Shown here: one piece after another, positions 47,901-61,257 of the stretch
Layout: the number at the start of each line of letters is the position of its first letter
Numbering within the stretch: the first letter of the stretch is position 1
From: Owenia fusiformis
Taxonomy: Eukaryota; Annelida; Polychaeta; Sabellida; Oweniidae
DNA: 64,000 bases
NCBI GenBank assembly: GCA_903813345.2
Contig: CAIIXF020000005.1
Location: 37,387,375 to 37,451,374, forward strand
Reading direction: 5' to 3'
Notes under the pieces: generated by a model
What the model was told of the DNA's origin: nothing
Database searches by the model: none
Seen by the model: the letters and a program-made list of their open reading frames with translations, nothing else
Translations under genes and position numbers: made by a program

Positions 47901-50900
47901 CCTCATCATTTAATAGTTTATTTATTCTTAGGCAGGTTCGATTTATTAAAAGTCTATTTTCAATTTCAAGATTCCAGGGCTCACTCGTTGAACCTGTCCA
48001 AGATAGTTACTCGAGTATGTTTTTTCAAACTCGAGTACGTTTTTTCAAACTCGAGTACGTTTTTTCAAACTCGAGTAGGCATTGAATTCCCAAACAACGA
48101 TCTCATACCCCGGGAATGATCATTTTTGGATGCACTGAACGAAACAAAGTATCGATTCTGGAAACAAAATGAAAATATTTAAAAACAAACAAACACAATT
48201 ATGGCATGAATAACTACATTTATTCTCACTAAATTGATACAAACTATATATAACATCAATAAAATAGAGAAGAAACGAAGAAATTGTATCTATTTGGTCT
48301 TCAAACAGTCGACTAGGTGATTTTTTGATTTTTTTAAAATTTTTCCCTCATTTTTGCGAGTGGTACTCGATTACAGTGGCATTTTCACACTTTCTACTCG
48401 AGTAGCATTTTTCTTGCGAGTTGCACCACTAGTAGGAACTATTTAGACAGAGACTGAAAAATGTATATTATCAATGAAGTGGGAAGGAAATAAATAATAA
48501 CAAAATCAAGGAACACGATGTAAAAAAAATCTGAAAGTTGTTTTCCAGGAAATGTATGATAAAATGCCAAATATGGAACAAAATATTTTTTCAGTTACCC
48601 CAAGTTACTTTAACCTATAGTAGGCTGACCTTGAAGTAAAAAAAATCTGAATTCTGTCAGTTTGATATGATTATCAAAAACATTTGTTTAATGTTTACTT
48701 GACATTGACCTGATCCTAATTCTCTTAAGGGGGTCCTTATGTTATCTTTAATCCCTTAACAGAGATCAATTTGACCTTCCTTGATTTCATATTTCACCTT
48801 AAACCACAGAGATATCATGTTTCTCTTTAGTTCATAATGTATGAAAATTAAATTGTCTTTATGATACAAGTATTGCAAGCCATAAAAGACAATAGAATTT
48901 TGTGAATGATAAGTCGTGATATTCACCAGAAGTAGCCCCAGGTAGGAAAAGGTGGCAGTGTTATCTCTTTATATTTCAATGTCACAAATGCCCAATTCTT
49001 ATCATATTTTATTGAAGGTCATGGCTGGGGAATTGAGCGGAAAACATCAACTATGTTGCTGTAAAGTCCAGTGTTCCATACATAGTTATTTTTCACTTTG
49101 ATTCATCTTGTATAAAGCAAAGATCATGTAACATTTATCTCTTATAGCAATACAATCTACACGGTTGATTTCAATTACATTTTTTATGATTCATATTTTT
49201 TTAAATTATACCAACCAATGTTTGCAAAGGTTGTCTTTGAAAGTTTTAAATCAAATCTGACAGAAGAATTAAACAGAAGTTACCATAATTGTCTTATTCA
49301 TAATACTAAACAGTCCATCCAAATGTCAAATACTTTCCAGATAAACTTGTGTAAGGAAAAGACAATTTTTGTTATGTTGGCTTTATTTTATCTTTCAAAA
49401 TACTTAAAATGTGTCTAAATATTGAATATATATTGAATAATAATATTATGTATTGAATAAAGCAATTTTTACCTTTATACCAAATCAGGTACAGTAAAAC
49501 CTGTCTTAGTGAACACCTCTCTCTAGTGAACACCTGTCCCTAGTGGACACCCTTCCTACGCACATAGTCCACTGACTTCTGTATAAATTACCCTCTCTCT
49601 AGTGAACACCTACCTACAGTGAACGTTTTTTCTTGGCAAAAAAATGTTCACTGTACACAAGTTTTACTGTAATAAGATACTTCAAAAGAGAGAACTAATC
49701 AATAGAGGGCCATAATTCTAGGGGTTCACGTACAAGTTCTAAAAATGTATGGCTTAACCTCCCTAATAGCTCTTAAAATCTCACAGCTGTGAATTGAATG
49801 CAGAATGCGATGAACTGTGAATGACTGAGCCACTCCAGTTCAACTATTAACTCCCTGACGCAATTACTCAACTGTGAGGCTAGAACAAATGCACCTATTC
49901 TCACTTGCCATCACGGCACGTCTCTACTCTAAATCATACTCAATTACCAGTTTAGTTTTCGGTAACATTTAAACATCACACCTTAGAGATCCAAGATGAC
50001 TCCATACAGTCTTATTAATAAACACTCAGTTTGAAAATAATGTTTAGAAAGTCATAGCCTGCCTTGAAAAAAAAGAAACACCAACATTTGAACCAATGCT
50101 CCAACTTAAAATGAGAACTAGGATCTCGGTAATTTTGAATCTATAAGCTTTTATGATATATGACATGCCTTGGTACCGTGATCATATCATAACTCAGAGA
50201 ATGTGGTGGTACCTGCATCCATATTCCATAATACCGGTATATCTACACATACTTCATTTATCAGCAAAATGTATCAGTGACGAGGAGCATGTATGCATCT
50301 ATGATGTTCAAGTATAATGGAGATATATCATTCATCATTTTAGCTTTAAACCAAAATGGTGCTGCATCATTTGAAAATTAATAACATGCCTCTCGATAAG
50401 TCTGCCTCGTGGAAGTCTGTTTGCCAAAATGATGAACCATGAGAGATGTTGCCCCAACAGCTAAGTGTGACTTAAGCACCCCGATTTATCTGTTTTCAGT
50501 TCTATAATTTTGAAAAATAAAAAGCACCCAGGTGAGGAAGGTCAAGGACACATGTAGGGTCATGATAACCTTATACCTGTTGTTCTATTTTTATATTTTT
50601 TCATCTGGGCAGGATTAACAATTGAAACCAACAATCTACAAACAATCTACAGATTCTTAAAAAACAGTTTGATTTAGAGGTTACGTCAGCTTTGAAATTA
50701 GCAGGAATAAATTCTAAATAGGTTCTGGTGTGTTAAAGTCAATCATCTCCAGGAGGTAACCAACTCTAAATTGATCTCTGCTGGGGAGATAAACATTTAA
50801 AAAATCATTGAAATGAGATGCGACTCCTGTCTGTTCCTGGATAATAATAAATCACTAAATTTTGAACATAACAATACCAATACTATGAATCAAGATGTCA

Positions 50901-53900
50901 ATATATATAAATGTCAAAACTGAAACAATACCAATTTGAAAAAAAATGTAATTAAGTGTGAAAACATATTTTTTGTAGAAATTATTCTACAGATTTTTAT
51001 CAAAAATTAAATTGAATTAAAAGAATTGAATTAAGTTAATTCAAAGTTTGGTCAGTGTTTATATGATACTAATGTCAAACACATCAATTTGAATTACTCA
51101 AATGCGAGTAGGTAGTTACCAGTTTTGCCATCAGGTGGCTGATTCGGGGGGGGGGATAACATGGCAGGGTATTACAAAGTAAAAGAAAATATTATCTGCC
51201 CAACAAAAGAAAAAATATATTTCACTTTTTGTGATTTTACAATATAGGGTCTATGGGGAATCTCCCTAACCTAGAAGTCACATTTTCAAAGAAAATTAAA
51301 TTTTCAAAAGCACATTTCTAGATGTAATTTTACATGTAGATTCCAAATATGACATCAGTTTGACTGAATTTTTAATTTAATGATGTAAATCAAGATTATT
51401 TCTAGTGGCACCTAGTCTATTGAGTGGGATTATTTTGGGAGATGTATTGCATCAAATTATACCCGAGGGAAAATCCTCAATATGGTTAGCCTGATGAGCC
51501 ATTCATCCTTATGGTTTAATTATTTACGTCATGGATCTAGTAGTGTCTTGAATCTAGAGTGTAATAACTTAGGATTTCGCTTGATTACTATTGTGAAGAA
51601 AATGCAACTAAACCCAGTAAAGCTCGGTATTGAAAACTATTTGATCACCTCGTCTGGGCTTAGATTGGGAAAAATAATATTTTGATTGATAGGTGATTCC
51701 TGTTCATTTCATTTACTTCTGAAAAACAAGAGTTATTATTTTGAAGCCTACGTGAGCTTCTACATGCAGCACATGGAGAGCATGTGTTGCGTGACGTGTT
51801 GCAAAAGATCAGACTTGACGGTGTGTTTTCCTGATTTTGGAAAATTAAATGGTCTGTGGCAACATGATACAAATGGAATTCATGACATCCATGTAACTCT
51901 TTTTAATCATCATTATACTTTAATCCATCAATTAGATAAGCAATCTAAACAATTGCCAAGTTATAAACATTGCCACCAATATAATGTAGCTCATGACTGC
52001 AATGTTTATCCAAGCGTTGCTATGGTAACTGTATTACGTCAGTAGCTAGTTTGCAACAATGGAGTCCATGGTAACTTCCTTACTTTGTGAAGAGTTTGGA
52101 TTTGCTCCCTTGGGGCGAGTTCTTAATTCTCTTTTAATCAAAACTAATGACTTGATGTTGCGCTCAAATGATGCCAAAAAATGCTTTGAACTCTCAATTT
52201 GATTGGTTACCTATTAATAGCTGATATTCATTTCATATTAAACTCCAAATAAGTAACTTAAATGAGCTCGTTAAGATGTTATCAATTTCAAAACTGTAAT
52301 TCCAAATGTCCTCAGAGGCTAATAATTAAACTGCTAACATGGGTTATAGAGTAGATAACCTTAGTGTACTTATAGGAAATGTCAGACTCAAACTATTGCC
52401 TAATAGCCACCTGTGCTCCATCTTTTGCTCCAGACCAACCATGGTGCATTATATTAAATTAGATTTATTTTACCCTTGAACTGTTCAAATATTTCAGAAT
52501 GGAAAAACAAGGTTCCATCTGTGCACTCGCAAAAAGCAAATTATGCCGAATACAGTGATAGAGTTAATAAGATTAAGGCTTTCCCATATGATGCCTTTTG
52601 GTTCAATGGTTTGTTCTCTTTCCTGAATAACAATAAGATGTAACATAAGGACAATAGCTGGATTATGCACTAAAACTACTCTTATATGGTTCTGCTTCTT
52701 AGGGTCAGTGCACATATGCCAGGCAAATTTAGTTACTTTAGAGCCAGAATGATTTATAGAATCCATATTCAGTAATTCGAATGGACATATGATGCAGAAC
52801 TTGTGTAAATGTTGACCTGGCAAATTAGTGTGTTACCGTGTTGATAAGTTCTTTTCCTTATTGATTTGATTTGATTGTTTGGATGATTAGTTCCAAGTGT
52901 TTGGGTCTTCTTTAATAACATATAAGTCATCTTGTCGATGCAGAATCCTGTTGCACTCAATTAACTGACTTGTATCAATTCATCAATCAGAATATAGCAT
53001 ATCGGGATGACTTAATGACTTGATCAGGTCAGAAACTTCTCAGAAAGTAAATTTTTGATCCTCGAAATGAATGAAGACTTGCATTTGATGATATCCTAAA
53101 AATGATCTCAATTTACTTTAAAAACTTAAAAAACTAAATTTGACAGTTTCAAGCAATCTCATAAATCACATCATTCAAATTAAGGCCATTGGTACTAGGA
53201 AGCACAGATTGAGTGATTAGAATATAATCAGCTGTTTTGCCGGTAAAATAACAGTAAAAATCATCATAAATTCATATCATAGTGAAGCAGTTGCAAATTC
53301 CTCAAAAATATAGATTTTGGCAAAAAAGTAAAGTGTACTGAAAGGCAGTTTTTACCAGGTAGAATCATAGATTTATAACCTTTCATTGGACATGCCTTTC
53401 ATTAAGTATGCTTTTCTTTTGATATAATTTTCATTGAATATGTCCTTTGAATATACCTTTCATTGAGTATGCTCTACCTTAAATATAACTTTCTTTGAAT
53501 ATGCCTTTCATTTAGTATGTCCTTCTTTTAATATGCATGTAACTTTCATCGAGTATGTCCATCTTTGAACATAGCTTTCATTGAATATAACCTTCATTAA
53601 TAAATATACCTTTCATTGAATATGCCCTTTATAAGATATGCCTTTCATTGAATATGCCCTTTTTAGATATGCCTTTCATTGAATCTGCCCTTCATAAGAT
53701 ATGCCTTTCATTTAATATGCCCTTTATTAGATATGCCTTTCATTGAATATACCCTTTATTTGATACTCCTTTCATTGAATTTGCCCTTTATTTGATATGC
53801 CTTTCATTGAATATGCCCTTTATTTGATATACCTTTCATTAAAATGTGCTTTGCATCATTAACAGTTAAGCTTCCTATTGATGAAGTGACAATCGGATTG

Positions 53901-56900
53901 ACAAAAGATAAAGTCGAACTTGAGTCAGATTAATATTATACACGTAACTATGTATTTTGTAATTATAAACCAGTGATCCAGGCTTATAAATGAGGTTGAG
54001 CTGATTACTTTCATTATCTGGGACTTGAGTTTTTGTAAAACACCTTCAGCTGAAGAGCTAGCTTTCATCTAGGGTGATACTCTGACTTTTAGGAATGTGG
54101 TAAGAACCACACAGACTGAAGATACCGAATGCTTTCCTATTTTCACTCATCATCTCATGATTTCAAAGTGAAGCAAAAGTTACAAGGTACTGAAAAAATG
54201 TTGTCAGAACCGGGAACTGGGATATGATGAATTAAATGTCATCAAAAGAATGATTGATGATCATTTATTTTATTTTATATCCGTTTATGACTACTCTCTG
54301 TTGAAGCCATGACAGTGCCCGGACCTGTGAAAATGAGTGCGATATTTTTTGTATGCTGTCAGCTGTTCTGTCTGTGCCTTGATTGACTTATAACATACTT
54401 TCTTGAAACTAATCCAACCCCTCTCCACTTTGTAATTTTTTAATTCATCCCATTCCAATATTTAGGCGTCATATTTCTAATTTCTTCAAAATCAGTTTAA
54501 TACAAATATTTTAAATTTATATTTCGTAAAATAGAAGGATGATGATATTTCAATTAGAAAAGTATGTTACATTCCATCAGATGCCTTACAAATGTCGTAA
54601 CATTTCTATTTTTCTAACCATGGTTGTTAACGTTTTATTGCTTATCAGTTGGATAAGTATTCATAGATTATTAGTTCTCTAATCTGTAAAACAAATAAAC
54701 AAGAGCACACTTATTCTTAAAGTAGATAACAAATTTGACAGTAAAAAACAAATTAGGTCTAAGTATAGCAAATTAAGGTATTGTTTTCAGTTCTATCTTG
54801 ATGTATTTGTGGGTCCATGAAATGATGATACTCTCTTGCATCATGTCTATTTTTAAAAGTCTTGTCAACATATAATTATTTCTGTAAATCAAATTGTATT
54901 ACTAGATGCAAGAAGAATGAATTTATTTGGTTGAACGCGCAATGACTCTGAATATTTCAAATGAACGTTGTATAAGGCAACAATTCTAAAGTATTTATTA
55001 TGACATTACCAAAAAGTGGCTTACATATTGTTATGCTTTTTATTTTTTGTCAAAAAAGTCAAAAAGGTATTTTTTCAACTTGCTTCAAATTGACCAATTT
55101 TTTCAAGATCATTTACAAGTTCTCAAAAGTTCAAATCTGACTATAGATTTGACCTTCAATGACATTCTCAAGGTCGAAAGGTCTTTTTTCAACTTGCTTC
55201 AAATTGACCTTTTTTCAAAATCATCTACAAGTTCAAATCTGACTTTATATAAGAGATTTCACTCCAATGACCTACTCAGGGTCAAAAAAGGTTATTTTCA
55301 GAAATCCAAATCTGACTTAAGATTGAACTAATAATATTATGAGCAACTAGGTAGTGACATTTTGTCACGTTAATGCCTTGTTAATATTTGTGTGGGATTG
55401 GTTTTGCGTTTATTTTTGATGATATACGAGAGGTTATTGCTCTATTCCCTTCATAATACATATTCATAAAATAACAAATAATAGTTTTGCAATAAAAGTT
55501 CATTAATGATTTGGTCGATGAACTTATACCCTGGAGAATAATACTTAGTTCAAAGACACAATTCTTCAAAACAAGATCACAAGGCAGAACTTTCATTAAT
55601 TGAAGCCTATAAAAGTAGCAAGTGTCCTACAGAGAAAACAAAGTTAATCAAAATTTCTCCTTGATGGTTTGATCGAAGCAGTTTTTACTGTTTCGTGGAT
55701 GAGTGGCCTCATTCTGAAGTTAGGATATTAAAAAAGGCACAATAGACTACAAAGAAATATATACAATGCGAATAATAGTTAAGCAATACATAAAAATATT
55801 GTATTTTTATTTTGTCTTGTGGTGATGAGTGATTGACAAATCAATCAATGAATAGCTCTTCAGTTGAGATTAAAAGCAATTTAAACCCTCACTTTGCAAA
55901 AGAACTCTATAAAAATTGTGATGCTAAATATTTAATATTAATTTGTCCCATTAGGTTTTTTCTTCTCTGTAGATTACATTTGATAATTTATGTTACTGAA
56001 CGAAATTAATATTTGATGAACATCAAAACTTTTTTCTTTTGATTTCATAATTATGTGGCAATTTATTCGCTCTCCTATTCACATTGCTTGTTTTTAAAGG
56101 TTGGATGTGTCCATGATACGATCAATAACACATTCGTTACTGTTCCTAGGACTCTTTAATGCATATAAACAGAAAACAATAAATGTTCCTGTGGCTATAT
56201 AATCTATATTTGTAGAAAACAACATATTATGTAAAGATAGAAAAGAATAAATCAAATAATGGAATTGATTGTAACTTCTTTAGAAATAATTTTGTTATCA
56301 GTTGCATCCAAAATTAGATCAACTATATTATATTGACCAATGACTTAGTAACAAGGAAAAGGAGTTTTACAAATAATTTTCTGATTTTTGTTGTTTTATA
56401 GATGTAAAAAGGTTATCTTTAATTCACTTTGTCTCCGCTACAAATTGAATGAAAGTTTCAAATTGTAATGCTTTTCACCATTTTTCACCAAATTACCACC
56501 ATTTTTATTAGTTCAAATCTTTTTAAAAAAGATTGTTTATTTCGCAGTTTGATATGTAACATGGCTTAGTTTTAAATTGATTCAAACATGAATGAGATGT
56601 GACATTGCTTATTTAAGATACCAAATACTTAAAGTCCCAATGTAAAGTTTGAAAATATTTTTTTATCATTCATTCACTTATTTTCTATTTGTCATGACTT
56701 AAAATGTTTTGTCAGAGATTTTTGCAAAAAAAAATTTTTGAAAAAAAGTTATGAGCATTTCATTTCTCAAATATTCAAATTTCTCGCCATTTTTTTAAAA
56801 GAGTTGAAGTTTTTTAATCATCAAATATCTCTTCATACATTTCAAAAAAGATTATCTTTTTAACACCAATGCAAAGATTGAACAAAGGACACACTATTTC

Positions 56901-57992
56901 AATAGTAAAATGCCATATTTAATGGGCCACTTCAATGTTTTAGCATATCAAAAATATTTTGCAACATTAGTGATGTCATTACTACTCATTCAGGTGGCAA
57001 AGACTTTTTGAAAAAAATTGAATTTTTTTTCTATATCAATCTTTTCTAAATATGCTAAACTTCAATGATAAACCAATATTGATTTCATTTCTCACTTATA
57101 TATGAACCAAATTTTAATTTTTTTTCAGCAAAGACATGCGAGGATGAATGCTATGCATTGGTATGAATTGTGGCTTATTAAAAGATACGTGTGACCTCTA
57201 AAAGATAATTTTAAATAAATTCATGATTTTTTGAACAAAAAGTCCTTCAAAAACCACTATTTGAAATTTAAAAAAAAGTTTCAAATATCACACTTTGATA
57301 ACATTTGGTAAGACTACAATATAAGCCAATGTGGTTTAAACTTTAAGATCGATTTTTTAAACAAACATTAAAACATGGGCTTTCTAATTAAAAGCCCATG
57401 ATTAAAATTGATCAAAAACAAAAAGGTTTGAATCGAAAAGTGCAAGAAATACATATTATCAAACTTAGAATTGAAAAGATCGAACAAAAATCTAAAAGTT
57501 TGACTTGAAAAGTGAAAATTAAAACAAGAAAAATTGCAAATTGCAAATCTTAAAAAGATGCTAAAAATACCATGCGAGTCAAGGTAATATTTTTAATGCA
57601 ATGCATCCATACTAGTAGTATAAATATTAAATCTCGGCTGCTTCCAAAGTATTTATTATACCTGTTGATTGCAAACTATAGTTGTAGATAGTTGTGTGAG
57701 TTTAATAATGAAAGGTTGAATATTATAGGAAAAATAACAATTCTATTCAGTATTTTAAAGCAAATGTCATTAAATCTTTGAATTCACCAAATTAAAACGT
57801 TTAATAGATTAATATTTAAAGGCTATTGTTAAACTTACCAAAAGAACCCATGAGAATAATAGCTGCCATTATTCCGATTGCAAAAGCCGTCATTGGATTC
57901 TCATTTAACTTCTCATGAAACGGAATGTCTGAGAACATATTAGAAATGTTCGTAAAGTCCTGATATTCATCCATCCTTTTCGTAGCATCCAT
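41904..57992 (-). CDS. Rhodopsin-class GPCR, moody/Tre1/melatonin-receptor-like
   Basis: Three exons on the minus strand, 57839-57992, 46647-46850 and 41904-42781, join in phase to 411 residues. Upstream of the first ATG is an in-frame stop. The N-terminus is short, with one N-glycosylation site (NIS). TM1 contains GSFGNLMVLIAF; TM2 LNLSICDLVFTLGVLPF (sodium-site Asp present); the ECL1/TM3 Cys is in GNLCKFIGF, paired with VTCNLYL in ECL2. TM3 ends AWNRYKLV, so DRY is NRY. TM6 is FIVFAISYFPC; TM7 is SSVNPLIYGLMNEQYQEAY. The 100-residue tail is rich in Ser, Thr and Glu, with RSPSMISR as a likely phosphorylation region. NRY with NPLIYG is typical of the moody/Tre1, GPR84 and melatonin receptor cluster; the ligand cannot be told. 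Introns of 3.9 and 11 kb hold many repeats. Confidence 0.93.
42782..46646 (-). other. GPCR intron 2, low-complexity and minisatellite DNA
   Basis: No nested gene is seen. It contains C-runs near 43345 and 43430 and the minisatellite at 43880-44130; the rest is AT-rich unique-looking DNA. Confidence 0.6.
43880..44130 (+). repeat. Minisatellite of TTTTGCTACTCTGTGGAGTTA units
   Basis: Units of about 21-24 bp are arranged in a higher-order period of 120 bp: ATTTTGCTGTTCTGGAGTTA occurs at 43901 and 44021. Its ORFs are by-products. Confidence 0.9.
48011..48077 (+). repeat. Tandem repeat of ACTCGAGTACGTTTTTTCAA
   Basis: Three and a half copies of a 20-bp unit. Further CTCGAGTAG motifs occur at about 48395-48425, so the array may be one end of a larger inverted structure. 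Confidence 0.85.
49490..49671. mobile_element. Mariner-like MITE, TA-flanked
   Basis: It runs from TACAGTAAAACCTGTCTTAG to GTACACAAGTTTTACTGTA (182 bp including the TA ends). The inside repeats CTAGTGAACACCT. Decayed relatives with CAGTAAAACCT occur near 34712. Confidence 0.8.
51090..51423 (-). mobile_element. MITE family A, copy 3
   Basis: AAATGCGAGTAGGTAGTTACC and GGTCTATGGGGAATCTCCCT match copy 1. It is shorter than copies 1 and 2 and has a run of nine G near 51147. Confidence 0.8.
53380..53845 (+). repeat. Minisatellite of about 31-bp units
   Basis: About 14 degenerate units of GATATGCCTTTCATT followed by GAATATGCCCTTTATT; each unit is itself two related halves of about 15 bp. Confidence 0.88.
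55040..55385 (+). repeat. Dispersed repeat, tandem CAACTTGCTTCAAATTGACC units
   Basis: Two units of about 120 bp match 16320-16560 in reverse complement; the block ends TAGTGACATTTTGTCACGTTA, the common end of the GTCACC family. Confidence 0.65.
56636..57350 (+). repeat. Long form of the dispersed repeat seen at 151-362
   Basis: Both ends match the copy at 151-362 (AAGTTTGAAAAT at the left and GTGACCTCTAAAAG to ATAAGCCAANGTGGTTTAAA at the right), but about 480 bp between 56704 and 57187 is absent from the other copy. Confidence 0.75.
57374..57400. repeat. Palindrome, third copy of the CATGGGCTTTC hairpin
   Basis: CATGGGCTTTCTAATT pairs with AATTAAAAGCCCATG with one mismatch. It follows 24 bp after the dispersed repeat. 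Confidence 0.8.
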
Positions 57993-59966
57993 ATTATCAC
58001 TGACAGGCTTAATGTCTTATATTATGATTTGGAGGCTCTTTTAAGCCACTAATCATAGTATATACGTCTTTATAAATATGAATTTAAAAGGTAATGTTAA
58101 CCATGTCAAATATCTCAATTAAATAAACCTACAGCTACGTCATTTAGTACAAAATTCCATTACTCAATTTAAAACTCACAGACAACTTGATTTTAATTGA
58201 TACTTTGAGAATTGCTATTTTTTGCATCGAATCTGTTAATTTGATATCATCTGTTGCGTGAGATCCTACAAGATCAGGCATCCTATGTCTATATATTGAC
58301 AGTGAATGTAATTAATCATAAAAGAAGTCCTGGTATGATATTATTCAATTTTGCACTGTCCTTCTCTTGAAGTAGTCCTCATTTGATCTATTAGAAATAC
58401 TTGCTCTATTCTGTGCTGAATGGTGAAGACTGATTGGTTCATACAAGTATGGTGTCTCTGCTTCCCAATTGCTAGCTATATACCTTGCTTTACCAAGGAG
58501 TTGAAACAGCTGATCAGTCTTTTACAATAGGGAATTGACGGGTAAACACTGTTCTACATTTTGTCTTATAATGTTTATAGTATTTTAGTTCAGATATACA
58601 AAATATGTCTAGTACAATAAGATTGATTTGTACAACTGTGCTTTTCTTATATCTGTATTACATGCATGATTAGACATTGCTTATTATATTGTTCTAATAT
58701 TGAATATATAGAGGGTATCCTATCATTTGACATTTACCCTGCAGGCAGAGTCTAGTCATAAACTACGAAGAGGAAGCTCTCTTTAAGAAGCAAAGTCGAA
58801 CGAATGGGGTTATCATTCCTATGATTCACCCATGATGTGATTTTTTGGGCCAAGTAGCAAAATGTTAACAATCTACGTATTATGTGGTCAATGGTCATAT
58901 CTCATGATTTAAAAACCATATTCAATGGTTAAGTGAATATTTGCCAAAAATATATGATACTTTATTGTTTATGATTATGTATTGTTCTTTATTTGGGTTG
59001 ATCAGTTTCAGTTAAACTGATGCACATTTCCTCAATAAAACATGTGTACTGAACACTATTATAATTCAAACACTTCATTGTGAACTATTTTTCTCAGTCC
59101 CAAATGACACCACTTGCTAATCTTAACACATTTTGCCTCTTCCAGTGGTGTTCGATTTAGAATGTCTTACAAACATGTGGTCAGGCAGTCTGTAATCAGC
59201 ATTCATTTTCTGTGTCTGTTTTCTGAAGTTTTAAGACTATGAGTACTATTGGTATTCTGTATTCTATTTTGGTACATTCTGGTAGACAATTTCTTAAATT
59301 ATTCAGCTGAGGTTAAGAAGTACAAGTTAGGTACACATTACACATCTGCTGTGTTGTACTTTAACTAAATACTAGTTGTTCTAAATATTTACATACCTGA
59401 GAAATGTTCAAACTTAACAGGATTCACCTAGCATCTAATTTGATTTAATCAGCAATCAAATGTTGTTATCTATCTGCTTTAACAAACCTATCAATGAAGA
59501 TTTATTGCATTAAATATTGCCATATTGTTTTAATCACATCCACACATGGTTGAAATTTACATATCCCAGCATGCTAGATTATTCAAATATTATTGCGATT
59601 ATGTCTGTCACTATTATTCAGGAATAGACTGACATATAGAGATGAAGATGTCCTAAGGTTCATTGCTCCAGACAAATCCCTGAAAAATTGATTCAATTTG
59701 AGAAAGGTTAAAATGCCTAAATTAATTTGGCTAATACCATGGTTAAACTCATGTGACTTATAAAAGAATGCGCACACAACTAGAGAAAAATGTTTGGCAT
59801 TATGTAATTTATTGTTCTACTCTAGGCTAACTAATAACAACAAAATTACAGGAAAATTGATTCATAGAATGAAATGAATCAATTACCCCCACCATCCGGA
59901 GAGGTTACATTGCATCGAAAAAAAAACAAACCATGTATGAAATATGGCACCGTGGTGGGGGGGAGG
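57993..59966. other. 5' flank of the GPCR, no gene seen
   Basis: AT-rich. It should include the promoter and 5' UTR of the minus-strand GPCR, but no core element is assignable. At 58741-58805, GAAGCTCTCTTTAAGAAGC resembles 26545-26610, another dispersed repeat pair. Confidence 0.5.
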
Positions 59967-60432
59967 GAGCCAAAAATTACAAGCAATATAGCATTATAAC
60001 TAGCACATGTTGTCCGCTGCAAGGACAGTAGCAGAATAAGCAGATAACAGCCAGACACAAGAATTTTACATAACAGTTGAAGCATGCAGGAAACATATGT
60101 TGACCTGGTGATGACCCAGGCTGTCTTGAGAAACCCCTCTCAAGTTTAAATTAATTTCACCATGCTGGTGATAGGCACCACTTCTCCAGGAAGTCTTCAA
60201 ATTCCATTATTTGGTTATTTATCCAAGGCAAAAAGAGCCAAAAATTACAAGCAATATAGCATTATAACTAGCACATGTTGTCCGCTGCAAGGACAGTAGC
60301 AGAATAAGCAGATAACAGCCAGACACAAGAATTTTACATAACAGTTGAAGCATGCAGGAAACATATGTTGACCTGGTGATGACCCAGGCTGTCTTGAGAA
60401 ACCCCTCTCAAGTTTAAATTAATTTCACCATG
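59967..60432. repeat. 198-bp direct duplication, 268 bp apart
   Basis: 59967-60164 and 60235-60432 are almost identical, from GAGCCAAAAATTACAAGC to TTAATTTCACCATG, with a single 70-bp spacer between them. The duplication is recent. Confidence 0.93.
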
Positions 60433-60695
60433 AAATAATAATAAAAATGGATTACATGTCAAGTAGTGATAAGGGGAAGATTAACAACAGCAGTTGCTGA
60501 TACTGGTTTTCATCTTTGCAGGATGGTTGTGTAAATTGAATCTCTTCATTTGATTCCCTTCATAGATTGCAGGCTCATAATTTAAATTTAACCTTTGACC
60601 CTTAAAAATTGACATGTTTGTATAAGAGCCCAGGCACTGAGGTTTAACACAGACAGCACCCTTTTTCAAATCTTGCCCTTTTCTTATTTTATCTA

Positions 60696-61035
60696 GTTGT
60701 AAGACTAGATGAGAGTAGAAATGATCTTGATTTACGTCATTAAATGTTGAAAAAAGCTTTGAAAATTTAATATTTTTTGAAAATGTGACTTCTAGTTCGG
60801 GTTGATTCCCCATAGACCCCATATTACAAAATCACAAAAAGTGAAATATCTTTTCTTGTATTGGACATTTTATTTTACTGGACATACTTTAATTTGCATA
60901 ACTTTTTGATACATAAGGGCTATATGAAAATTGAACCACTAAAACACCTTTCTACTATACCCGCCATGATATCTGACTCGAGCGAGCCACCTGGTGGTGA
61001 AACTGGTAACTACCTACTCGCATTTGCATTATTGA
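60696..61035 (+). mobile_element. MITE family A, copy 4
   Basis: It contains GATTCCCCATAGACCCCAT, GAGCCACCTGGTGGTGAAAC and CTACCTACTCGCA. It is internally deleted relative to copy 2; the left end is decayed. Confidence 0.78.
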
Positions 61036-61257
61036 AGCTTTACTCTAAATGAAATAACCTGGCGATCAATCCTGCATGATTCAAAAACTGTCTACCTAGT
61101 GTATGTCAATAAAAAAATAATCTGCTTGAAGCGGATTGTATGGATTTTTAAAATTGACTTGATGGGGAAAAGAAGTACCTGGGCGTGAGGTGTTTAAAGC
61201 AGTTAAGATGCACCTTATTAGAGCTATGTTGGGGTTTCAGTACCAACATGGTGTCAC

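Larger units (their letters stand above)
46851..57838 (-). other. GPCR intron 1 (11 kb), repeat-rich, no nested gene seen
   Basis: Contains CTCGAG repeats near 48015-48075, a mariner-like MITE at 49490, MITE family A at 51090, a 31-bp minisatellite near 53380-53845, a GTCACC-family repeat at 55040, and the long dispersed repeat at 56636. Remaining stretches are AT-rich with no coding signal. Confidence 0.6.

Noticed and set aside
51686-52045. 119-codon frame in GPCR intron 1
   Set aside because: No domain, no signal peptide, no splice-consistent partner, and a composition rich in His, Cys and Tyr typical of chance frames in AT-rich DNA.
60481-60822. 113-codon minus-strand frame
   Set aside because: It overlaps MITE family A copy 4 and has no coding features.
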